A stretch of 64,000 nucleotides of DNA from Rhizophagus irregularis. Taxonomy: Eukaryota > Glomeromycota > Glomeromycetes > Glomerales > Glomeraceae. The position numbers and the translations under genes were made by a program. The notes beneath the pieces are model-generated. The model was not told where the DNA came from. It saw only the letters and a list, made by a program, of their open reading frames with translations, and searched no databases. The stretch is from NCBI RefSeq assembly GCF_026210795.1, contig NC_089457.1, positions 992,001 through 1,056,000 of the forward strand, given 5' to 3'. This document shows positions 32,289-42,987 of the stretch, piece by piece. Numbering within the stretch: the first letter of the stretch is position 1; every line of letters starts with the position of its first letter.

Positions 32289-34330
32289 TATTTTTTAACT
32301 TTATTGACGAACATTAACAATGTTCGTATTTTTTTTTTTTTTAAGTAAAGGAATCCTAAAACGAGTTCCAGTATATCAAAAGTAAATTTAACCTTCAAAT
32401 TTTTTTTTCTTTTTTATTTAAACGAACGTTTACTAACATTCGTTATTCTTTTTTTAGGTAAAGGAAAGAACTTCCATATCAAAGGTAAAATCTTCAATTT
32501 TTTTTTTATTATTTTATTTAATGAATGTTATTAATTCTAATGTTCATTTTTTTACTTTTCGTAGGTATAATGTACAAGAAACCAAAAGGCAGGTTCCGGT
32601 CTCCTATTTCGAAAGTAAGGCTTTAAAATTTCATTTTACTTTTTTTCTTTTATTTTAGTAAAACGTTTACTAATGTTTCAACTTTCTTTTTTGTAGGTCT
32701 ACGGCTTTCCAAAGCTTCATTTTGAAGGTTATATCCTTTATATCCTTCAAAAATATATTTTTTTTATTAGTTTTTTTTTTACGAACGTTAACTAACGTTC
32801 ATTTTCATTTTTGTAGGTCCAAGACACTGAAGGTACGTGTCTCGTACTTGATTTCGAAGGTAAATAACTTTCAAAAAAAAGGGAGTCTTTTTTTTTAACG
32901 AATGTTCACTAACGTTCGTTTTTCTCTTCTTTATAGGTCCAGGATGCCGAAGGACTTTAATTTTGAAGGTAAACTTCAATTTTATTTTTTATTTTTTATT
33001 CTTTTTTTATTTATTTTAACAAAACGTTATTAACGTTTCAATTTTTTTTAGGTTTCTGGCTCTTCTGAACTCTCCTGAACTGAATTTCGAAGGTATTTCT
33101 TCAAAATTCTTTTATTTCTTTGTTTTATTTTATTTTTGTAAAAGAACGTTAACGTTCTTTATTCTTTTTTTTAGATTTTCAGCTCTCTGGTTCTAGCCTG
33201 AACGGAATTTTCAATATGGTTAGTTTCGTAATGAACTTTTTGTTACGGAACTAATTTTTTTTTTATTTTATTTAAACGAAATGTTACTAACGTTTCGATT
33301 TCTTTTTCTTTTTCTGGTAGCCACCTGGATTGGGCAAAATTTTGAAGGTAAAATTTGAAATTATTTTATTTTTATTTTTTATTTGAACGAAACGTAGACT
33401 AACGTTTCAATTTTTACTTTTTGCAGGTTTACGGCTTCTGGATGGAATTTCAAAGGTAAAATTCCTTCAAAATTCTTTCATGTTTTTTTTTTATTTAGCG
33501 AAACATTTTCTAACATTTCATTTTTTTGTAGGTCATCATCATTCCCAAAAAGAATTTTGAAGGTAAAACTTCAAAATTCTTCATTTTTTTTGTTGTTTTT
33601 AATTTGCGAAATGCTTACTAACGTTTCAGTTGGTTTTTTTTGTAGGATTTTTGTTTTCTGGCTCCTGGACGAAGGAATTTCAAAGGTAAACTTCAAAATT
33701 CTTATTTTTTTGTTACTTTAATTTACGAAACGTTTACTAACGTTTCAGTTGTTTTTTTTTGCAGGATTTTGGTTCTTCGACTCCTGGATGAAAGAATTTT
33801 GAAGGTAAACCTTTAAAATTTTTTTATTTTTTATTTTATTTTTCTTTAACGAACATTCTACTAACATTCATTTTTCCTTTATTTTTTAGGTTCTGGCTCC
33901 ATTTGAAAGAACTTTGAAGGTATAACACTTTGAAGTTTCTTTTTTTTAATTTTCTTTAACGAACGTTTTACTAACGTTCATTTTCTTTTATTTTTTAATA
34001 GATCTCATCTCTCATTTGAAAGAACTTCAAAGATAATGACACTTCAAAGTTCTTTTTTTTAATTTTCTTTAACGAACATTTACTAATGTTTGTTTTTCTT
34101 CTATTTTTAGGTCTCAGACTTCCATTTGGAAGAACTTTGAAGGTAATAATACTTCGAAATTATTTTTTTATTTTTCTTTAACAAACGTTTTACTAATGTT
34201 CATTTTTCTTTATTTTTTAGATCCTGGGATTTCATTTCAAACATTTCAAAAGTAATAACTTCGAAATTTGTAACAAATATCTCTGATTTTCTATTTTGTT
34301 TTTTGTTTGTTAGAATCGAACCAACTGGAA
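31200..34330 (+). repeat. Intron-like tandem array B (plus strand, about 25 units)
   Basis: Units of 113-118 bp in the left part, e.g. exon-like starts at 31459, 31577, 31694, 31807 and 31924. A typical unit is GTCCTGGATGCCGAAGAACG...GCGAAG (42 nt), then GTAAAA with the self-complementary TTTGAAGGTAAAACCTTCGAA zone spanning the 5' site, a second hairpin of type ACGAACGTTAACTAACGTTCG containing CTAAC, a T-rich tract and TTTATAG or TTTTTAG. To the right the hairpin becomes GAAACGTTTACTAACGTTTC with a perfect TACTAAC. The last piece (from about 34312) leads to AATAAA-like sequence near 34434. Several exon-like pieces are 42 nt, but stops and indels occur. A long A-tract lies at 32238-32283. Confidence 0.85.
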
Positions 34331-34728
34331 CAATATTCCAAACCATTAACAACATGTAAATGTGCAGTAAAAAGATAATGAATAGCAATGACTAGTAATA
34401 GATTTCAATTGTATTTGTAAACTTGTTAATATATAATAAAAAAGTAATTTTGATTATATAAATAAATTAGTAATTAATGCAATAAATTAATTTGTATTAT
34501 TGTGACGCAGATTTTTACTAAAAAATTGCTGAGATATTTCGAAGGTTTTTTATTTAAAAATCTGCGCAGAACTTTGTTATTTATAAAATCTGTACAGTTT
34601 TTTATTGGATTTTTCCTCTAATGTTTTGCGCCAGGGTATAAGATCCGCGCAGATATAATTTCTGAAAATCTGCGCAGATCTGCTCCCCAAAAAATTTCGT
34701 GATAAATGATACTTCAAATGATTAATTT
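34331..34728. other. Region right of array B with AAATCTGCGCAGA repeats
   Basis: Palindromic phrases ATCTGCGCAGAT and variants at 34505, 34558, 34648 and 34670 mirror those left of array B and may be subterminal repeats of an element carrying the array. Its ends could not be fixed. Confidence 0.45.
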
Positions 34729-34995
34729 CTTCTTACTTCTTCTAATATTTTTCTTCTCACTCTTTATATGGCCTAAAAAATTATAATAAATAAAATTTAT
34801 GAAATTGAATCATAAATACACAATAACAGATAATAAAGATTTGGAACTGTAAAAATTTTCTTTTTACTTCTTTCTTCTAATATTTTTCTTCTCACTCCTT
34901 ATATGGCCTAAAAAATTATAATAAAATTTATGAAAAATTGAATCGTAAATATGCAATAACAGATAATAAAGATTTGAACTGTAAAAATTTGATTT
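34729..34995 (+). repeat. Direct duplication, two ~135-bp copies
   Basis: CTTCTAATATTTTTCTTCTC...ATATGGCCTAAAAAATTATA...AACAGATAATAAAGATTTG occurs twice in direct order with few differences. Confidence 0.85.
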
Positions 34996-35014
34996 GAAGT
35001 AATCTTCTATATAA

Positions 35015-36000
35015 AAAAGTGTCTAGTATTCACTTTACAGGTCGAACAGATGTCATTGTCGCAAAATTTGCCTGGAATTTTTCTGGCAAATTGAAAATTA
35101 TTCTGGTAAATTGGGATAAATTGTGTTACAATTTTGGAATAATGGAGGTCTTACAATTTGACAAATTTTATCAAAATGGCGCTAATCCTACAGAATTCCT
35201 AATTCAAATGTTGAGAAATTTTTCAGTAAATTATCATTAAATTGTAGGAAATTTTAGGTAAATTTTTAGCAATGTTATGTAAACGAAGTGCAAATTGTGG
35301 TGAATTTAGTCAAATTTTTAGTAATGTTATGTAAATGAAGTGCAAATTGTGGTGAATTTAGTCAAATTTTTAGTAATTTTATGTAAATGTAATGCAAATT
35401 ATGGTGAATTTAGTTAAATTTTTAGTAATGTTATGTAAATGAAATGCAAATTGTGATGAATTTAGTCAAATTTTTAGTAATGTTATGTAAACGAAGTGCA
35501 AATTGTAGTGAATTTAGTCAAATTTTTAGTAATTTTATGTAAACATAATGCAAATTGTGGTGAATTTAGTTAAATTTTTAATAATCTTATGCAAACGTAA
35601 TGCAAATTGTGGTAAATTGTAGTGTATTTTTAGTAATTTGTTGAAAATTTAGGTGAATTTTTCAGCAATGTTATGCAAATGTAATGCAAATTGTGGAAAA
35701 TTATGGAAAATTGTGGATTTTTTTTGGTAAATGTTAGCTAAATTTTTGAATAATTTAGTGAAATTTAGGATAATTTAGTGAAATTTAGGATAATTTAGTG
35801 AAATTTAGGATAATTTCGGACAATTGAGTGAAAATGTTTTACCAATTTTGAACAATTGAGTGTAAACGGTATAAATGCAACATTTTCAAAGACAATTTAG
35901 TGAAATTTTGCAATAATTTTGGACAATTGAGTGAAATTTAGTAATATTTTTAAACAATTTAGTGTAAATGCTGTGACAATTTAAAACACTGATTTAATAA
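35015..36000 (+). repeat. Minisatellite region (57-bp and shorter units)
   Basis: About six units of TTTTTAGTAATGTTATGTAA...GCAAATTGTGGTGAATTTAG at roughly 57 bp (35265-35640), followed by AATTTAGGATAATTTAGTGA repeats at 18 bp (35740-35830). Non-coding. Confidence 0.8.
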
Positions 36001-36119
36001 TTTTACATAATTTATTACAATATTATTTATTAACAAATGCACAATTATTATTATTTAATGATAATCTATATATATTTATCGGATATCTGATGATCTATGG
36101 GTAATCTACACCTCTAATT

Positions 36120-38290
36120 CAATCATGTCTAGTGCCAAAGTAAAAGACAGTAAAACCTAAAAAAAAAGAAAAAAATGAAGTGTTAATAAACGTTTTGTTG
36201 AAAAAAATCAAAATAAAGAAACATTTGAAGTATATACCTTTAAAAAATAAAAAAAATGAAACGTTAATATACATTTCATTAAAAAAAATCAAATAAAAAA
36301 AAGTATTTCGAAGTATACCTTTGAAATATTGAATTCTAGTTTGTCCAATGAGTCACCGAACCTAAAAAGATATAAAAAAAATAAAATATTAATATACGTT
36401 TCATTGAAGAAAATTAAAATAAAAAACAAACATTTCAAAATATAACTTCGAAATGTTCCTTTCGTTTTCCCCATCCCTTTCATTTTTCCATTCATTTTCA
36501 CCTTCCTCTTTCGTTTTTTCCTTTTATTTTCATTTTCTCTTCCCTTGTATTTACTCTTTTTTTTTGTTTTACCCTTTTTCCTTTCATTTCATCTATTCCT
36601 TTACGTTTACCTTTTCCTTTTCGTTTTATCCTTTCCCTTAAAGAAAAATAGAAAAAGAAACAAAAATTTAATAAATTAGATAAACAAAAAAAATGAAAAA
36701 TTCCCCTAATTCCCTTTCTCTTATTACCTTTCACCAAAGTTCAGGTCGTAATTTCATCCAGCATTCCTACAAGAAGAAAGAAAAGAAACGTCAGTTAACG
36801 TTTCTTAAAAAAAATAATTAATTATTAAGTTTCGCAACACAATGTTGCGAAACTCACTGGTTCATTTTGAACTCCATCATCAAACATCTGGCGTTCTTAT
36901 AAAAAGTAAAAGAAACATATGTTAGTATCATTTCTTTTTTAAAAAAAAATAATAATTAAAAAAATAAGTTTCGCAATATTGTGAAACTCACCGGTTTATT
37001 TCGATTTCTATTATTCAAACTTCCAGAACCTACAAAAAGTAAAATAAAGAAATGTTAGTTAACATTTTTTATAATAAAAAAAAATAAAAAATTAAGCTTT
37101 GCAATGTAATATTGTGAAACTTACTGGTCGTTTCTATCATCCTAATGTCTGGAACCTACAAAAAGTAAAATAAAGAAACGTTAGTTAATGTTTCTTATAA
37201 TAAAAAAAAATAAAAAATTAAGTTTCACAATGTAACATTGCAAAACTTACCAGTCATTTCCATCATCTTAACATCCGGAACCTACAAAAAGTAAAATAAA
37301 GAAACGTTAGTTAACGTTTTATTTAATAAAAAAAATAAAAATAAAGTTTCGCAACACAATGTTGCAAAACTCACTGGTTCGTTTCGAACTCAGAATCCAA
37401 ACATCTGGCGTTACTACAAAAAGAAAAAAGAAACGTTAGAAATGTTTTCTAAAAAAATAAAAAAAAAATTTAATTTTTTAAAAAAGGGTTTAAAGAGTTT
37501 CACAACTTACTCTTTAGTTTTCTCATTTCCCAAACTCAAACACCATAAATCTTACAAAAAAAGGAAACATCAGTAATGTTTCCTAAAAAAAAAAGAATTT
37601 AGAAAAAGTTTCAAGGTAAACGCCTCAAAACTTACCATTTCATTTTCTAAGTTGAATACGCTAAAAAGACCTATAAAAAAAAACAAAGGATCGTTAAAAA
37701 CGTTCTTTATAAAAAAAAAAATTTTTGTTTTCAAAACGAAAAGCTACCTTTCAGTTCTTCGTTTCCTAAAATCAAAATACCAGTAGCCTACACAAAAAAA
37801 AGAAAGGAAGCATTAGAAATGTTTCCTAAAAGAAATTAAAAAAAAATAAGTTTTAAAGCAAACTCGCTTCAAAACTTACCCATTTCATTTCTGAAGTCGA
37901 ATACCGAAGACCTAAAAAAAGAAAGTATAAAAAGCGTTAGAAATGCTTCTAAAAAATAAAAAAAAAATATTAAAAGTTTTGAAGCAAAATGCTTCAAAAC
38001 TTATCCATTTTCTGGCTTTCTGAAGATGAATACTAAAAGACCTAAAAAAAGAAAGTATAAGAAGCGTTAGAAATGCTTTTAAAAAATAAAAAAAAATATT
38101 AAAAGTTTCAAAGTGAAACGCTTCAAAACTTACCCATTTCCTGGCTTTTTGAAGACAAAAACTGAAAGACCTAAAAAAAGAAAGTATAAGAAGTGTTAGA
38201 ATGCTTCTAAAATTTTTTAAAAAAAAAAATATTAAAAGTTTTGAAGTGAACGCTTCAAAACTTACCATTTCGTTGGAAGATTCTGACACT
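36120..38290 (-). repeat. Intron-like tandem array D (minus strand, about 18-20 units)
   Basis: Read on the minus strand from 38290. Exon-like GTCTTTCAGTTTTTGTCTTC...GGAAATGG (37 nt) is followed by GTAAGTTTTGAAGCG...CGCTTCAAAACTT, a hairpin that begins inside the 5' splice site, then AAGCATTTCTAACGCTT (second hairpin with CTAAC), ACTTTC and TTTTTTTAG. Further on the units change to GTAAGTTTTGCAATG...CATTGTGAAACTT and GAAACATTAACTAACGTTTC, ending TACTTTTTGTAG, with exon-like pieces of 31 nt such as GTTCCGGATGTTAAGATGAT... Lengths are not multiples of three, so no protein is implied. Confidence 0.83.
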
Positions 38291-38514
38291 GATTACATAA
38301 TTAATATGGTTATTGTTAATAATAGTAGGAAGGGAAAGGGGAAAAAGGAGAGAAAGAGAGAAGGGAAAAGGCAAAGGAGAATGAGAGGGAAGGTTTTTTT
38401 AAAGTGATAAACTTACATATGCATAATATTGTGAAATTTAAAATTTAAAGTTATATAGTATATTTATTGTGCCATTGTTTGTTAATTTAAATAAAAATTT
38501 AATAATGAATTCTA

Positions 38515-38615
38515 TTTTCATTGGTGGCAATAGCTTCTTCAATTCTATAAAGTATGCTATCAATAATATTCTGGAGATATATTTATCCATGCGTCCTTAA
38601 CATGCTTTTCAAGTA
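38515..38615 (-). pseudogene. Tc1/mariner-like transposase C-terminal relic
   Basis: Minus-strand translation gives KHVKDAWINISPEYY and, after a frame change, DSILYRIEEAIATNE. This resembles the W..IP.EY...LI.SMPRR..AVI C-terminal block of Tc1/mariner transposases. Too short and broken for more. Confidence 0.5.
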
Positions 38616-38639
38616 TTTTTATCAGAAAATTTAATAAGG

Positions 38640-39739
38640 TTAAGTATTATCCATTATGAAATAATATTATATAAGATTATGGCTTGACCTATGACTACTT
38701 ACATAAACATATTATTATGTAAGTTTATGAAAATTAGCGTAAGATTATAGATTAAAATTTAAATATCGTATATCAAGAATATTTCGTTACTCAGTGATTG
38801 GATCTTCATGAATTAAGATTTGTTAGATTCGTCTCATTAAGTGGATTCGAATGGTAATAATTACATTCTCGTAGGATCGATATTTGATATGTAATTGCAC
38901 TTTAAAGATTTAAATAAATTTTATAATAAGTTTTGATCCAGTAATCGTATAGCCATGATTTTTAGCTTATTGGATTCATCTCATCGAAGCGATTCGAATG
39001 GTGGTAAATATGTGTTTATTAGATTAATATTGATAAAGTTACGTGATTTTTTTAAATCTTTTAATTTATCATCACGTAAATCATAAATTTACTCAATAAA
39101 TGGTTTATATTTCTGAAAAATTATGAAAAATATGAAAAATGTGAAGCATGGAAATTTGTTTATTGTAATTATAAATATAAAATCGTATAATATTTTTGTT
39201 ACATTAGCACATGATGATCTGCATAATTTTGGTAAAACAAAGTGGCTGGATAATTTTGATCGGCATGTGTATATCTATTAACTAATACTTTATGAAAAGT
39301 CCTTCTCTGTAAACAAATAAAGGCTATAAAGTACCTATAGGAGGAGAGCTATTGCTGCTCCTTCCGCCTGTTTATAGTGACAAAAAGAGGGTCTTCAATA
39401 GTAAGGTTTAGTACTAAATTAAATATCACAACACATCGTGTTGATACATTGTTTATATTAACAATGTGTTTAATGTTAAATAATGCATTTAGAATATAAA
39501 TATTATAAATTTAATAATGTCCGTAATTTACAAATAAATAAAAATTAACAATTTTAATGTAATTAAGTGTAATACTACATTATCCAGTATAATTGTAGTA
39601 TTTTTTTTGTGTTTTTTTAGCACAATTCTGCATTTTTTAGTGCAAAAAATATGATAATTGTGGTACTTTTTTAATGTAATGCTACATTGTCTAGTATAAT
39701 TGTGGTATTTTTTGGTGCAATTAATATAGATTTATTTTA
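38640..39739. other. AT-rich spacer with dispersed-repeat phrases
   Basis: Contains two diverged copies of the ATTCGTCTCATTAAGTGGAT...GATTCGAATGGT phrase (38830, 38965) also seen near 29420, and short GTAATACTACATT repeats at 39570-39710. No gene supported. Confidence 0.45.
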
Positions 39740-40409
39740 GGCGCTAGTATAAATCCAGAAAAATTTTATAATATTATTCTTAAAGCAGAACAAATCTGGA
39801 AAAACATGGGACATAATGAGGAATCATGTGGAAAACTACTTACTCAAATGCGAAAATACATAAAGAAAAAAGCACCATTTAACCAAAAATTTAATAAATC
39901 AGACACACCAATGATCTGGTGGGATACAGCAAATACAAAAAATGAATAGGAGTTGCAAGCCTTGGCACTTCGTCTTTTTGCTATAACTCCACATAGTGCC
40001 TCTTGTAAGCGGTCTTTTTCAGTTTTATGTTGATTTTATGGACAGAGGCGTGCCAATTTGGCTATAGATCGGGTAGAAGAGATGTGCAAATTGCACATTC
40101 ACTAGTCGAAATAAGTTAAATCGGACACGTGATAAATCAGCTGAAAATCAACTAAATTCAGTTAAAATCATTTCCGATTTATGACAATCAGAAAAATTTG
40201 CACAATTCGGCATATCTGATTTACGGTCAATAAGAAATTTGATGTACATGTGTAGAACCGAATTGCTGGTTTTTTTTTAAAGTTTAAATTAAACTAAGTT
40301 AAAAAAAAATTTAAACTTTTTCGTTCTTTTCTCTCCTTCCCTTCTTTTCCCTTTCTTCTTCCTTTCCCCCTCTTAATAACATTAAAAAACAAATTTTTTT
40401 TATTTAAAT

Positions 40410-41932
40410 TAAATTTTCTTTATTTGTTTTGTAGGTATCGGATTTGCATTGGATCAGTTAGTAAGTTTCAAAATTTCGTTTTGAAACTTTTTTATAAAAA
40501 ATTTTTTTTCTTAATTAATTTTCTTCATTTATTTTGTAGGTATCAGCTTCGCGTCTTTGGATATTTCAAATCGGTAAGTTTTGAAATTTTGTTTCAAAAC
40601 TTTTTTTAAATAATTTTTTTTTAAATTAACTTTTCTTCTATTTTGTAGGTATCAACTTCAGGACTTTGGATTTAATCGGTTAGTTTCGAAGTTTCGTTTC
40701 AAAACTAAAAATTTTTTTCATTTTTTTTTACTTAATTAATTTTTTTATTTATTTTGTAGGCTTCATGTTTTTGGATTTTAATCGGTAGGTTTCAAAGTTT
40801 CGTTTGTTTCAAAACTTTTTTAAAAAAAATTAATTTTTTTTAATTAACTTTTCTTTGTTTATTTGTAGGTATCGACTTTAAGACTTTGGATTTTATCATT
40901 CGTTTCAAAACTTAAAAAAAATAATTTTTTTTTTTAAATTAACTTTTATTTATTTATTTTGTAGATATCGGTTTAATTTCTTTGGCTTTAAATTGGTAAA
41001 TTTCAAAACAAAATACTTCAAAATTTTTTTTTTAAAAAAACTTTTTATTTAAATTAACTTTTCTTCGTTTACTTTGTAGGTATCAGCTTTAGGACTTAGA
41101 TTTTGGATCGGTAAGTTTCAAAACTTTGTTTCGAAACTTTTTAAAAAAAAATTTTTTTTAAAAAATTAATTTTTCTTTGTTTATTTTATAGGTATCGACT
41201 TTGGGTTTTTGGATTTGATCGGTAAGTTTCAAAATTTCATTTCAAAACTTTTTTTTTAAAAATATAACTTCTCTTCGTTTATTTTGTAGGTATCGGCTCT
41301 GGGTCTTTAGGTTTTGGATTAGTTGGTAAGTTTTGAAGTTTCGTTTCAAAACTTTTCTTCTTTAAAATTTTTTATTTTTTTTTATTTATAATTTTTTTTT
41401 ATTTATTTTGTAGGCTTCGCGTCTTTGAATATTTCAGATCGGTAAGTTTTGAAATTTTGTTTCAAAACTTTTTTAAAATAAATTTTTTTAAAATTGATTT
41501 TCTTCTATTTTGTAGGTATCGACTTTAGGACTTTGGATTTTGGATCGGTAAGTTTTGAAATTTCATTTCGAAACTTTTTTAAAATAATTTTTTTTAAAAA
41601 AATTAACTTTCTTCGTTTATTTTGTAGGTATCGACTTCAGATCCTTGGTTTTATACATTAAATAGGCTGGTAAATTTCAAAAAATTTTTTTTGTTGAAGA
41701 GACGATTACTAATCGTTTCTTCTTATTTTTTGTAGATTTCTTTCGAATATTGGATGAATGGTAAGTTTCGAATTTATTTCGGAACTTTTAACATTTTTTA
41801 GTTGAAGAGACGAGAGACGAATACTAACCGTTTCTTCTTTTTTTGTAGATTTTTTTCGAATATTGGATGGATAGTAAGTTTCAAATTTATTTTGGAACTT
41901 TACTTTTCTTATTTAAGAAACAATTTATTAAT
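40410..41932 (+). repeat. Intron-like tandem array C, left part (about 14 units)
   Basis: Units of about 100-125 bp. Exon-like pieces of 30-36 nt such as GTATCGACTTTGGGTTTTTG...GATCG are followed by GTAAGTTTCAAAATTTCATTTC...AAACTT, a hairpin starting inside the 5' splice site, then T/A-rich DNA, AATTAACTTTTCTTCG and ATTTTGTAG. The last units have GACGATTACTAATCGTTTCTTC before TTTTTTGTAG. The array is cut at 41932 by the 8.1-kb hAT and resumes at 50027. Confidence 0.85.
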
Positions 41933-42424
41933 TAGAGCTCCGAACGGGTCAGGTCAACCCGGGTGACCCGTCAGGTTGACCCGAAATTTTCAGGTCAGGT
42001 TGACAAATTATTAACCTGATATCGGGTCAGGTAAATTTTTTAATCTAACCGAGTCTATCCGGATCAGATTTGGGTCACATATATTAAATTATTATTACAT
42101 TTAAATGTAAAATATTTATTAAATAAATAAACCTGTTGATCGGAATAATTGAACCAAATTAGTAAATTGATTATCAATTGTTTGTTATAAATCTATGAAA
42201 ATCCTTTTTTTTGTAAAAAAAATTTTTCTTTTTTTACTTCATAAAATATAAAATGTTTAAAGAAAAACGTAAAAATAATAAAGAGTTTAAAAATAATAAT
42301 ATTCATAAATCAAAGCGTTCGCGTAAAGAAAAAATGTTATTTGATCAAGAAGAGGATGAAGTGTTATTTCAAGAAGATGAGATATTACTTCAAGAAGAAA
42401 TATTAAGTGAAAAAAGATATAAAT

Positions 42425-42590
42425 GAAGTACCACATATAAATGAAGAAGAATCATGTATAAATGAAGAAGAATTACGTATAAATGAAGAAGAACCACATA
42501 TAAATGAAGAAGAACCACATATAAATGAAGAAGAACCACATATAAATGAAGAAGAACTGCATATAAATGAAGAACTGCGTAGAAATGAAG
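42425..42590 (+). repeat. 21-bp coding minisatellite (seven-residue INEEE repeat)
   Basis: Seven or eight units of CCACATATAAATGAAGAAGAA encode [P/L/S]-[H/C/R]-INEEE. An acidic low-complexity spacer between the basic N-terminus and the BED finger of the hAT transposase. Confidence 0.9.
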
Positions 42591-42987
42591 AAGAACAAAA
42601 TATTCAAGACGAAAGTAAAGCTGATGAATCAGTTTTAAGCACATTGGACGAAAATAAAAAAGGAAGTAATGTGTGGAATCATTTTGATAAGTTTAAAGAT
42701 GAAAAGGGCGTAATATGGGCAAAATGCCGATATTGCAGGTAAAGAATTTTTATATTTCAATACAGTTAAAAAATTCCTTTATAATTTATATAATATATTA
42801 TTTAACAGTGGCGGTAAATATAATATGGGCAAAGGGAGCTCAACAGGTAATTTAAATCGCCATCTTAAGTTACATCCAAACAAAATTGATCCTCCTACTA
42901 TGAAGCAAGTAGAATTGATGAATAATTTTCTACGTGAAGATAATCAACGATTAGTAAGTATAATTTATTTATTTTATTTTTAAAGTA

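Noticed and set aside
32204-32398. Minus-strand frame with a long Phe run
   Set aside because: Translation of the A-tract at 32238-32283 in array B; no gene.
36453-36737. Overlapping long frames on both strands
   Set aside because: T/C-rich low-complexity sequence (Phe/Ser and Lys/Arg-rich translation) within array D; no motif.
37912-38289. Minus-strand 125-residue frame across array D
   Set aside because: Runs through intron-like and exon-like pieces alike; Phe-rich; explained by the repeat.
39310-39420. Structured GC-richer patch (GGAGGAGAGCTATTGCTGCT), considered as tRNA or SINE head
   Set aside because: No cloverleaf with conserved T-arm and no clear A/B box pair.
42390-42644. Minus-strand repetitive Leu/His/Tyr frame
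   Set aside because: Antisense of the coding minisatellite in the hAT transposase.
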